Shown here one piece after another: positions 35,582 through 45,898 of a stretch of DNA of 64,000 nucleotides. Each line of letters opens with the position of its first letter. Positions within the stretch are counted from its first letter, which is position 1. A program made the translations under genes and the position numbers. The notes under the pieces were generated by a model. It was not told the DNA's origin and ran no database searches. It was given only the letters and a program-made list of their open reading frames with translations. The DNA is from Grammothele lineata (taxonomy: Eukaryota > Basidiomycota > Agaricomycetes > Polyporales > Polyporaceae). The DNA lies in assembly GCA_002150815.3 (NCBI GenBank), contig NDFF03000028.1:124001-188000 (forward strand), read 5' to 3'.

Positions 35582-35940
35582 ATGAGCGGTGACTCCTACC
35601 GTATGTCATGCTCGTCATGGCCGCCGTCGCGCGCTCACCGATCGACCGTAGACTATCGCATGCAGCTCAACAACTACCTCCAGGCCAACGGAGGCGCACG
35701 ACTTCTAACTTGGGAGGTTTACCAGTCTGGTCCGTTGCACCAGCCACTTTGGACCGCAATCGCTTATAGTGGGTGATGCTCCTCCTTCTCCGCTCGTCTT
35801 GGCTCATCCGAGGACATCCAGTTCGAGGCGTCGAATACGGAAGAGCTTGCGGTCCGAGCCAGTCTGCTGTCAAGGAAGAGGCGGCTCGACAGACTCTTGC
35901 GGCCCTCGTAGCCGACCGCCGGTCGCGAGGTTACGCATAA
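35582..35940 (+). CDS. Small double-stranded-RNA-binding-like protein, 84 aa
   Basis: Model join(35582..35600,35652..35768,35822..35940), 84 aa; two introns of 51 and 53 nt, all phases agree. Nearly the whole protein is one domain: YRMQLNNYLQANGG (helix 1), LLTWEVYQSGPLHQPLWTAI (strands with the Gly-Pro-x-His turn), YIRGVEYGRACGPSQSAVKE (strand 3 and the loop before helix 2), EAARQTLAALVADRR (helix 2). This is the dsRBD order, but the usual Lys-Lys-x-Ala-Lys of helix 2 is replaced by Ser-Ala-Val-Lys-Glu. RNA binding is therefore likely by fold, not proven. Stand-alone copies of this size are typical of basidiomycetes. Expression from a TATA promoter suggests a real, possibly abundant transcript. 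Confidence 0.75.
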
Positions 35941-36959
35941 CAGCAAGACGTCGGACTATTCTGCCGGTCTCATTCTGTCTGCTGTCCTCCCCGCTCTCGT
36001 TGCTCTTCCCGTCTTCGTCGCTGTATCCGTATCAAGTTATTCGCACGCCTTCCCATTCTCGAACAATCATTGGACGCTACTGCATGTCCTCATACACTAT
36101 GCTATTCTATGTCGCCGCTGTCGTTGCTAATTATGCTCTCGTATTTGTTCTTGTATCTCTTGGACTTCTATATACCAGGACGCTCGCTAGATAGGGACAC
36201 ATACGTAGCGTCCGGATATTTGTGTCAATCATTTGTACTATACCTCGGCGCGTATAATATGTTTACTTCTACCAATGCAGTCATTGACCTCGATATATAT
36301 ATGATCTTCTGGCAGTGCATTGTCTTTGCCGTGATGCACAGCTTTTCTGTTTCAGTGTCCGAGAGTGTGGAATGTAGCAGCGCAATTCACAGTAGCGTCC
36401 GAATGTACAAATGCACGCATGCTGTGGAATCGCCGACTCCAAGGAATATGCACGGTCTACGGCATCCTGTTTGAAACTCAAAGCTTCTCTGTAAAAGTGT
36501 CTGTTCTGGTATTTCTACCTTCCCAGCTATTTCCCGTCACAGTGCAAAGTAATATGGCGACGAGCAGGCGATCCGGACTCAACGACGCGTACAAAGCCGC
36601 GGTCCCGTGACCGCGTTCTGATGGGCGTCTAATCGAAGCACCAGGGCGTTTTCACCATAAACTCTACTAATATGGGGCTGTATCCGAAGTACAGCTTTAC
36701 CAATCGAGCTCCGCACCAAGGATAATGATTTCTCTAAATGTCTCGATGAGGTCGTAATCTCCAACATATGCTACTAAGTTCCGCTAGTGCTTGGGAGATT
36801 GTCGGACTCCGGACACGCAGCACCCCCCGGACGGTCCTCGCCCGGAGACAGAAGTATCGCAATACCTCCTTTCAAGGGGCACGTCAAAATCGCCACAAGC
36901 CTGTACAGGTCGGCAGTAGAACCATCTTTCATCAGCGAAACGGTGAAAATCGGACGAAG
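35941..36959. other. AT-richer 3' flank and intergenic DNA
   Basis: 3' region of the dsRBD-like gene followed by sequence without coding signal. Confidence 0.4.
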
Positions 36960-37140
36960 GGTGACCACCAGTGACCACCAGTGACCGCGCACGACGGGCC
37001 GGCGACCGTCGCACGATAGCCGCCCGTCGCGCAGGTCGGGCGGTTGTCATGCATGATCCTGTCTTTGTCCTCCGGACGTCGTGACGGCCATCTCACGTAG
37101 CGTAAGACGTGACATGATCTTGCATTTCATACTCATAATA
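36960..37140. repeat. TGACC- and CATGATC-rich motif block (left)
   Basis: Contains two direct copies of GACCACCAGT at 36964-36985, then GGTCGGGCGG, CATGCATGATCCTG and CATGATCTTGCAT. Similar motifs recur at 38450-38780 on the other side of a small spliced unit. Confidence 0.4.
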
Positions 37141-37444
37141 ATTACTGTCTCCTGTACGATCATTGTAGAAATGGTCAGGATGAATAAAATCGTAACAACA
37201 TGTAAAATCACACTCAATTAGTATATAGCGGCGAGTGCATTAGGAAAATCGCACAAGACAACGGATACTTATTCGCTAGAGGGCTTTCCCTCAGTAAATA
37301 GTAGCCCACAAGGCAAGCACTTTGCTTCAACTTGAATGGTGCACGAAGTGCGCCAGAGGCTGACTGTGGCCACCGTCTTGAACTAGGCCGTAAGGCTCCG
37401 GGCCCCCGCGAATGGTAGTGACGCGCATACGATCAGGTGACTGA

Positions 37445-37500
37445 CGCGCGTCGCGCGACGACAAGGGCGCGCGACGTCATCGCGTCATCGCGTCGTCGAA
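37445..37500. repeat. CGCGTCATC/CGCGAC short-repeat tract
   Basis: CpG-dense, self-complementary sequence (GACGCGCGTCGCGCGACGAC, then GACGTCATCGCGTCATCGCG) about 100 bp upstream of a TATATAA box at 37604. Confidence 0.5.
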
Positions 37501-37603
37501 GTGTCTTTCCTCTCTCGCCTCTGCTCGATCTCTGCCCCTGCCCGAGTTCTCCAGAACCCTCTACCCTGGCATACTGTCATGCTGTCAATCTGCTCGGATG
37601 GGA

Positions 37604-37610
37604 TATATAA
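37604..37610 (+). promoter_or_regulatory. TATA box of a small spliced unit
   Basis: GGATATATAAAGACC followed by CT-rich leader and several canonical gt/ag introns (gtgagt at 37706, gtgagt at 37906, gtgagt at 38051). Confidence 0.5.
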
Positions 37611-37802
37611 AGACCACCATTTGGCCTCCTCTCTTTCTTTCCAACGTCCATCTCCTCCCCTCTCCTGCAGCTTGCCCGCAACTTGCTCTCAGTCCGTCCT
37701 CAAGGTGAGTCCTTCCGTGTCATCGCCTATGGGCAATCTTTCTTCTCAGAAGGCTTGTCAACACAAAGGTACGTTCACTATACCTTCTCTTGGCACATAG
37801 AG

Positions 37803-38141
37803 ATGCTGAAACTTCGTGCCTCCTGTGCGCCCGAGTCCGGCGGATCTGGGCTCTACTGGTCCTGTCTGGGAGGATTGCGAGCAATGTGTTGGGCTCATAC
37901 ATCAGGTGAGTTGACTATATGCGCATATATCCACGGGTGTTGAGTCTTGGCTATCCTCCCTTCATCCTATACCAATGCCTTTGTCTTCTAGCCTCGGGCC
38001 ATCGCTCTGATGTCCGCCCCCTCGCGTGCTTCCTCTTAGGCTCGACCTCGGTGAGTGTTGCACCTTTCCGTTGCCTACGCCCCTCATAATAGCCCCCGGC
38101 TCTCATCTAATTGGCTTGGCCAGTACTCGAACCACGAGTAA
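37803..38141 (+). CDS. Candidate small spliced gene, 59 aa, unknown function
   Basis: join(37803..37905,37992..38050,38124..38141). The ATG lies just after a cacatag acceptor, and the frame stays open through three exons joined in phase 1 and phase 0 by consensus splice sites. The protein is Cys-containing (six cysteines) without signal peptide or known motif. Upstream are a TATA box and two further spliceable leader introns. The unit could equally be a non-coding RNA, since the ORF is short and composition gives no strong support. Confidence 0.3.
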
Positions 38142-38449
38142 GTCCACGATGGAAAGGATCTCCCTCCGTTGCGCGCATGCGACCCGGGCCCGAAGCCGCC
38201 ATCCTCGCTATGGTCATCCAGTACCAAAGGTATGTCGTGCTCTGTCGTCGTCGTCTTCTCTGGGGGTGTGCGTCGCAATATTAGTGTAGTATCTCATGTA
38301 CATCCTGTATTTATCTCGCATACGGAAAATATGATCACTTTTGTCGCATTTTGTACCTGATGTAGCTCGCACGAATCGCCTATACAGTGGCCAGAATCGT
38401 ACATTCAATAGTAATATATTATGGCTACAATGATCATGGACCCCTATGT

Positions 38450-38780
38450 AAATGGTCATCTACGCACTGGCGAACGGTCGCACAGGATACGCGATGACCA
38501 TCTCGCCCGCGCGTCATGATCATAAATGATCATGGAAAGATCGTGCCCGCCCTGGGAGGTGGTCGTGCAGTGATCCTGCATGGTCGCGCGCTCGCTGAGC
38601 CATGGTCGCGTGCGGTCATCCGGCCCGCGTCGCATGACCACGCATGACCACTGGGGGACGGCCCATGACCGAAGTCATAGGTGAAGGATCGCGCATTATG
38701 GACAAGATCTTACCGGACGTACCATGATATTGCATGATCTTGCAAGGTCGCGTTTGCCCCCACTTTGCTGATGTTGTGGC
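38450..38780. repeat. TGACC/GGTCA- and GATC-rich motif block (right)
   Basis: Dense short motifs: TCATGATCATAAATGATCAT (two overlapping palindromes), GCATGACCACGCATGACCAC, CCATGATATTGCATGATCTT. The GGTCA/TGACC pentamer appears at least nine times in 330 bp on the two strands. Related to the block at 36960-37140 in motif content but not a simple copy. Confidence 0.45.
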
Positions 38781-41700
38781 AGCATAGATGACGGAACAGA
38801 CATGCTCGGGCGGCAGCGGTAGAACCCGGGAGGCCATCGTCTCTCTACAGTGCGCCCACGTCGTGCGCCATCCCGAGTCGGCGAGCAGGTCCGGCCGCGG
38901 CGGCGCGACTGCGCTGTCCAATCCTTACTTCCTCCCAGCAGTCCATATGGGCTAAACGGCAGACACAGTGTCATGCGGGGGCGCCGACGGACCGCCCGAC
39001 TCTGCCGCATCGCCGCCTGCGGCTTTGGACCCCTGCAAGCCACTCCCGCGCGACGCTGCCACGTTGCCCAATTTTAGGCATATCGGGCGCGAGGACGCAC
39101 CCCAAACGACTGGTAGCTGTGCTGGCGTCTCACGTCGTGGAACATTGGCAAGTCCACCAAGCTGTGGGAGCACGTTCTGCGAGAGAAGCGGGATCTACAC
39201 TCAATGGACGCTGAGGAATCGCGCGCTAAGATAGAAGACCGCGGCGTCGCAGCTGAGGCGCGCCGCCCCACTCCACACCCTTCCTTTGTTCCCCGTCCGT
39301 GTCCGCCGTGGACCTGATGGCGGTGCACATACACGTAGGGCATGTGTATGGCACAGCCCCTCCAGGTTCAAGCTCGATACGCCATTGCTCATCGCGGTTT
39401 AGCGTCTACATGCGGCACGAGCCGTCACGGGGAACGGCGCCGGCAGCCGGGATCGACCGGGTGTGCTGCGCACTGCTCGCAGCAAGCAAGTGGGTCGAAG
39501 TAGCGTGGTGCGCTAACCACACGTCCGCATGGGTACTCGGATGTGGGGAACTGCGCGCTCCACTGTCTCAGCGCGTGGAGGGACGCTGCGGCGTCACAGA
39601 CGGGGTTTCGCGGCTGGCGGGATTCAGGTTCCAAGCGTCCAAGATTCGTACGCGCAGTCTTGGCCGGCACGAGCGCGCGCCGGCGGGGTATCGAATACAG
39701 ATGACTGTACAAGGTCCGGCGGAGATGGAACATCAGATGCGGCACCTGGACTATGTCCGCGCCGCGCGGCTTCGGAAATGTAAGAGTAGGTCGGCCACCG
39801 TGCCTCTGCGGCCGCGGAAGACTATGACTTCGACTCGATCTGGCAGACAATTTGGAGAGTCCGGAACCGAGATGACTGGGATTCAGGATGTAACAGATGT
39901 CCGAGCCTGTGCACATACTGGCCAGTGGAGCAGTGCCGGAGAGAGGACTCATCGGCCATGTACCTGTACGATGGCAGCATAAGCTCCTGAGTTTAGTCGT
40001 GCGAGGTCAAGGCGGGTAGCACTTTCCTTGGAGTCATTCACTGCCCTAGCTAGGTTACAGTCTGCGCGAGATTTCTGTCGGCCTGGCGTTGGCTTGACCG
40101 GACACATGGAAACGGCACCCGCCATGTATCCCAACTCCTAATCTCACAGGTCCATGTAGGAGGGATACTTCCGCACCCGGGACTCGCCGATGATATCACT
40201 TGTCCGAAGAGTTTGGAAGAGTCAGGCCGAGTATTGGCGCGTATAGCAGCGCCTTTGTACAGTTGCCCAAAATGGATGACGTCAGACCTATCATGGCGTT
40301 TGACTACGATGAACTTGTTACACACAAATCTTGATCCGCAAGTTGAGCGACGGGCCTAGGCTGCGGCTATTGTATATGGCCGATATACATTGTACTGCAA
40401 GAAGGCCTCGAGGTCGATGAGGCCGTTCCGATGCAGGAGAACGCGTAGCACGCCTGTCGGGATGGTGGGCAACTTCGTCCGCGCATGAGCGATGCTGTGC
40501 GCCTGGGAGTCCTGAAGCATATTGAGCGTCCCGGATAAGTCGGAGGACATCGATGTACCGCATCCGGCAAAATGTGCCGAGGACGTTGTAGATAATAAAC
40601 TTCTCTGGCTGCCAGATATTCATGCAGCTTACGGTCGGGGCTGTTCAATGTGGGACCTTCCCGTCTCCGGGAGAATCTGAACATGACGGGCGGCAGGAGT
40701 TATCGGGAACGCACCTTGAACGAAAAGCGCCGGGAACAATGACATGTCTTATGTGTCCCTGCGCAGTTGTACCACAGAAGCTCTCGAGGACCGCTGAATT
40801 GCAACCAGTGCGCCATCAACGGGCGGCCCTGATATGTCAAAATCCTAGGAGCCGCGTGTGTACTCACCGCTCGGCGCTCCTGCGAAGCACGTAGTCCTGA
40901 CTCCTGTGCCATTGCATGGCATCAGAGAACCAGTTGGCTTATCCTAATAATGTTCCAGGGTTGGTCCGCAATTTGCGAAAAATAGGATAGTCCACAAACA
41001 AGCGCGTGGCCGAGTCATCGAGTCTTTAAAACGCAGAGTTGCTGACAGATTTTGAAGCAATCAAAGCGCTTGACCTCACGGTGTACACTGCACTCACATC
41101 GGTGTCTGAGTCCCGAAGCCCGCTGGCCGCCGTAGCAGAGTTCAGCTTTCGCATTTAACAACCAAGTACACCCCAGAAGCCCACACGCGCCACATAGAAT
41201 TCGTCTTGTCGAGCCCTGTAACTGGATGTGGATGACACGCATCTACCGCCATTCAGGCGGAATATGCATCATATTCAGTCCTAAGTTGGAGTCTGCGAAA
41301 CAAGTTATATTAGCCATAGGATTACATTCATATGAAACCCAGAGCGCGACTTGGCGATATGAATATTACCTGGACTCCATGGACAGTCGTCGAGAAAGGC
41401 GTTCCTGCGTTACTCAAGGCATGTCCATACCGTGACGCTGACTCATTCTCTTGCTGTTTGGTCCCTGTGATTGTAACTGCCTGACCTGTGGTCTCATACC
41501 CATGCGTGTGAGCTATCGTGGCACCTTACTACCGTCATGTTTATACGGCAAAGGGTACGAAACCACCGTCCAGTAGAAGATGTACCCACGGCGCGTGATT
41601 CCGCACGCAAGACAAACCGCCCGGGTTATGCATCGACGTGTCGGCCATCGGTGTTCGGACGATGAGCAAGACGGCACGGTTTTCCGAACGATGGCCGAAG

Positions 41701-42180
41701 TGGGCTGAGGGAAGGTTGAAGGCGACCGGCTAACGCGATTGCCGGTTCCGGCTCCTGCAATAGCCGGCGCTTCCGTTTCCTTAAAAGCGCCTCCCGCCGG
41801 CCCACCGGGACGACTTTTGCACCCCTCCTCGTTCGTCCTCGCACCGGTCAACGACATACGGCCACAAGATGTCCATTGGCAGGAAACATCCCAGGAGAAG
41901 ATCGTGTTTGAGAAATCCGTGTGGTCCGCGTAATGTACAAAATCGCCAGTCGTGCTCGGTGCGTGTCATACTCGTGTCCGCCTAACGTACAGTGCTGCTC
42001 ACCATCCCTGTTCCCCTTCTTCCATCTCGACCTCCCGTTCACCAATGCAGAAAAACCTACGCCCAATTTCAAACACCCGCACCGAGTTAGTCGTCGTCAA
42101 ATCCAAGCCCGAAGTCATAAACCCAGATGGCCGTCCAACCCGTTCCCTGGAAGAAATCAGGCAGCGCAAGCCGGTGTCGC
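38781..42180. other. Gene-poor stretch with isolated exon-like fragments
   Basis: Apart from the weak candidate at 39701-39990 I could not build a gene. Exon-like minus-strand pieces occur at 40370-40620 (FIIYNVLGTFCRMRYIDVLR in one frame; GVLRVLLHRNGLIDLEAFLQ in another), which would need a frame change with no intron, so they may be decayed. The region next to 42180 is 3' flank of the aquaporin gene. Confidence 0.4.
39701..39990 (+). CDS. Candidate orphan gene, 82 aa
   Basis: join(39701..39779,39821..39990). The 41-nt intron (gtaaga...gcggaag) is short for this genome but keeps frame. The product has a charged N-terminal helix (EMEHQMRHLDYVRAARLRK), then FDSIWQTIWRVRNRDDWDSG and a Cys cluster C-x2-C-x3-C-x6-C (residues around 56-70) that could bind metal. 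No family recognised. It may be the last exons of a longer gene, because the ATG directly follows an acceptor-like CAG. Confidence 0.28.
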
Positions 42181-44294
42181 TCAGACGCTCTCCATGCGCT
42201 GCTCATGGACCTTCTCGTCGATCGATGCCGAGCCGTTCGATGTGTGCTGGCCGTGGTGCTGGCCATGGACGGCTGTGCCCTGGCTGTGCTCCTCGTGCGC
42301 GAGGTGGCCGTTGAGCATCGCGGCGTGCCCGGGGGTGATCACTGGTGAGCAGGGCGCGTGAGTTCCTTGTGTTGACTGCTGCGAGGATGGAGGAAAAGAG
42401 GACAAGTCGTGGTTCGGGGCGAACGCGGGGGCGAAAGACGACACCGTCAAAGCGACGTGCGAAGACATTACCACCGTAGGCCGCTCCACTGTACAGCAGA
42501 GGAAGAGAAGGCGAGGAAGAAGAGAAGGCGAGAAAGATCAGACAAGTGAACGCACCGCGGCTCGAGTCCGAAAGGATGTACTCGTAGAAGAACATCGCGA
42601 CGAGCGTCGCAGGGATGTTCGTGAGCGCCGCGATCGCCGCGTACCGCCCGCCGCCAGCGTCGATGCCCCAAATCGTGAGCGCCATCAGACGCGCGCCGAC
42701 GTCGCGCGCCGCGTTGGTCGCAACTGTACAGCGAAGTCACGTCAGAACGATCAAGACGGGTGTCAATATCCAGCGAGAGAAACACACCTCCGACGGTGGC
42801 GTAGCCCCAGACGATCACAGCGCTGTTGGCCCGGCATCGCGTCAGTTTCCTAGGACATTTCGTGGCGCAAGACCGGGAAGAAGGCGCAAGCACGACCAGA
42901 TACGCACTAGACGAAACCAATGACCCAAGGCGTGGACGCGGGTGTCACCAGGAAGTTGGTCGGGTCGAGGCAGGCGAAGATCACCAGCCCGATGATGAAG
43001 TCCTGTTACCCCCGCAAACACGGAACCAAGTCAACGTTATATCCTCTACTACACCCCGGACAAGCACGAAAGCATCCTCAGCTACTCACACAGACGAACT
43101 CGTTCAAGAAGATACGCCCGAGGTTCGCGCCGGTCGGGGCGTAGAGCGCGAAGACGCCCGCGGGTCCGTTGGGGGTGAACATCACCGCATCGAGTGTACC
43201 AGCTGCTGTGAGGGCTTCGATTCCCTCCTGCAGTAGGTGTTGGTGCGGGTGTCAGTGCAGGTGAGTCCACATTGCCGCGCGTTTCGGAAGTCCGGTGCGA
43301 GTCGAGTCGAGTCGAGTCGAGATGTTGAGATGGGGTGTGGCGTGTGTATGTATATACATCGCGCGATCGACGCGTTCGCACGTCCATTGAATGAAGGATA
43401 AGCGTTCCCCGAGAGCCCCGAGTCAGACAGATTCAGATACGACGCAAAGGAACTGTGCGCACGCACCCTGATGGGGTCGCCCCATTGAACGTAGATGAGC
43501 AAGCATGCAACATAAGCACCCAAGATCTGTGCGGCGATAAATCTGGACGGCGGAAGCAAAAACAAACAAACAGCGTCAGCGAAGGTGCTATGTATTACGG
43601 AAGGAAGAATGCTCGATCGCGTGGAAGGGAACGTGCAGATCGGGCGAGGACCCTGTCGCGGTGCGGCGCCGCGCCATCAACGTGGACCCACAACGTGAAG
43701 GTGTACTCACTGCGGCGCCTTGCGGATAGGGAACCGCCCCGAGACCACGAAGCAGATCGTCATGGCCGGGTTGAAGTGGCCGCCGGAGGTGGGTGCGCAG
43801 ACCTGTCGGGATTGAGGACATTGGTGAGCCCCTATGTTCGACGTATGCTCGCGAGAGGCGACACTCACGATGAGGGCGAACAGGATACCGAGCGCGTAGG
43901 CGGCGCCGATCTGGAGCATGGACGAGAGCCCAGCGACGGCAACAGAGTTGCCGAAGAAGAAGTTGGCCGTGGATCCGACACCTGTCGAGCGGGATTGTCA
44001 GACGACATTTTCCAGACGACATTCGCGGAACTCTGGAACGGCTACTCACCGGCATAGACGTAGAAGAACACGCCCATCTGTCACGGATGTCGTGAACGAG
44101 GTCAGTCATGAAGCTCGTCTTGGAGGCAGTAGAAACGGGGCGCTCACGAATTCGGCGGCGCATTCGACGAACCAGTGGGCCTGGCGATGGCGAACGCGCT
44201 CCCAGGCGACGTAGGTGTTGGAGCGAGGTTTGATATCGGCCAGATGGACGACGTCGCGGCGACGCAGAGCGTGCATTCCTGCTTGTACGGACAT
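42181..44294 (-). CDS. Aquaporin / aquaglyceroporin (MIP family)
   Basis: Membrane channel for water and small solutes. Model complement(join(42181..42488,42556..42723,42788..42822,42908..43002,43090..43227,43467..43542,43711..43802,43869..43981,44050..44077,44148..44294)), 399 aa; ten exons, every phase closes. A basic N terminus is followed by MGVFFYVYAGVGSTANF (helix 1), AYALGILFALI, the first channel loop SGGHFNPAMT with NPA at 107-109, FIAAQILGAYVACLLIYVQ, GRIFLNEFVC plus DFIIGLVIFACL, VIVWGYATVGG, and the second loop ATNAARDVGAR, where NPA is replaced by NAA (245-247). The block LTIWGIDAGGGRYAAIAALTN follows. The C-terminal tail (about 100 residues) is His/Ser-rich and cytosolic. The GGGRYAAIAALTNIPAT block points to the fungal subgroup distinct from yeast AQY and FPS1, so solute specificity is unclear. 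A (GAGTC)n run lies in the fifth intron. Confidence 0.92.
43299..43321 (+). repeat. Pentanucleotide microsatellite (GAGTC)n
   Basis: Four to five head-to-tail copies of GAGTC inside an aquaporin intron; no coding effect expected. Confidence 0.8.
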
Positions 44295-45898
44295 GGTGTT
44301 CGCGGCCCTCGTGCTGTAAGTTTGGCGAGCGGTGGTGGTGGTGGTCTCACTGAAGCTGCGACAGGGACGGCGACGGACAGGGAGAACGGGCTGATAGCAA
44401 GCTGGAGGAGCCGATAGGTCGATAAGTCGCGGCTGGGAGCGGCTGGCTGTGGCGCCGAGGAAGGCAGAAGAAGAAGCAGGAAGAGGTACGAACCACGCCC
44501 GAGGGACAAAACTGTACGCGCGTTCGGCGAGCGGCGGGCCCGCTCGAGGCGAATTTAACGGGCTCCCATGATGTCGTGTCTGAGCCGGACGTACGGGCGC
44601 CGGGCGACGGGCGGGGCGCGGTGGGTCAAGAAACTACGCGCGTACGGCATGCCCCTGTGGCTCCTCGCACGTAGGATGTCCGGGAGCGACACAGGCGCGT
44701 GACCTGGGGGCGGGGAGCACGCATGACCGGCTGTGGGGGGGCGAACTGTTTAGGCGGTGCTCAGCTGGCCCGCGCGGGGTCTGGCCGCAGCGCGTGCGGC
44801 GGGGGCGGGCGACGCGGGCGGGCTGTAGGAGTGCAAGGCTGGCAGGAGGGCTTGTTGCGCACGCGTTGGGGCGCACGACGGAGCTCGATCAGGGTCGTGG
44901 CACCGGTCGTGGTGGGAGGCGTGCCTTGGCTTGGAAACAAGCTCGCGCTGTGCCCGTTTTTGGGGCCGCCCTTCCCAAGATCAGTTCTTTGTCCGTGTGG
45001 GGAAGACGCGGGGCCCCGCATCCGGCCATTTGTCGACACGCTGATCGAGGCTGCAATACCTCCTACGCGGCGGGGCAGGCACCTCCCCCGCATATCCCCC
45101 TCTCCCGTTGCTCGCCGCGTCCAGCCAGAGCCTCGGTCCGCGACGTGAGCGTTCGCGGGTCTCACTAGCAGATGACGGATTTGCCAGCCAGTCGCTGTAG
45201 TCCGATAACGCGATCTCCATCCTCCCAAATTCGCTGGGGCGCCGGTGCTGTCAGCTGAGGGCCCGTCGACGTCCCAAACTGCGCGCCGCGCTTGGCCTGC
45301 CACGAGAATGGAGACGGTGCCTGTACACCCCGGTCCATGGTCCACAACAACTCATGCTAGATGACATCTCGCGCGCCCGGATATGTCTCGCGATCGGGCT
45401 CGGGGTCCGAGGCGATCACGAAGACGTGCCCCATTGACAGCCTTGCTCCTCAACGATCGCGGCAGACGCGGTCCTTCTGCCTAATTGCCTTTATGGTCCA
45501 CGTCGCCTGTCTGACCTGTCACTCAGGAGTGCTTACCGATATGGAGAATGAACCACGTTGGAACCAAGTACCCACGCTCATCACTAGCCTCGTAATCTGT
45601 CATGCCCCCGTCTCAATCTAGTATTGAAATTCTTGCGTCAGATCGAGCTGCTGGTTCAAGCCGCGACGAAGAGATTTAGGAGGTGTCAGCATGAAGGCGA
45701 GCCGTTGCGTGGGCTGGCCATGGGCAGGAGCGCGGAGAGAAAGACACTCGTCACCGTGCCCAACAGAGACAAATGAATTCCCCCCATAAGATTTCAAATA
45801 CGCTATATCTGTAGACTTAAGCGTCACGGTAGTCACACAGTCCAGAATAGTTGCAATATCTATGATACATACGGGCGAACGTCCGTCTATGGTAAGAT
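44295..45898. other. GC-rich intergenic stretch
   Basis: 44295-44580 is leader and promoter of the aquaporin gene. 44580-45350 is GC-rich with overlapping open frames (up to 194 codons) on both strands and no domain. The rest is unremarkable. Confidence 0.45.

Noticed and set aside
39425..39952. 175-codon minus-strand frame
   Set aside because: Composition-driven; no domain, and a plus-strand spliced reading of the same DNA is more protein-like.
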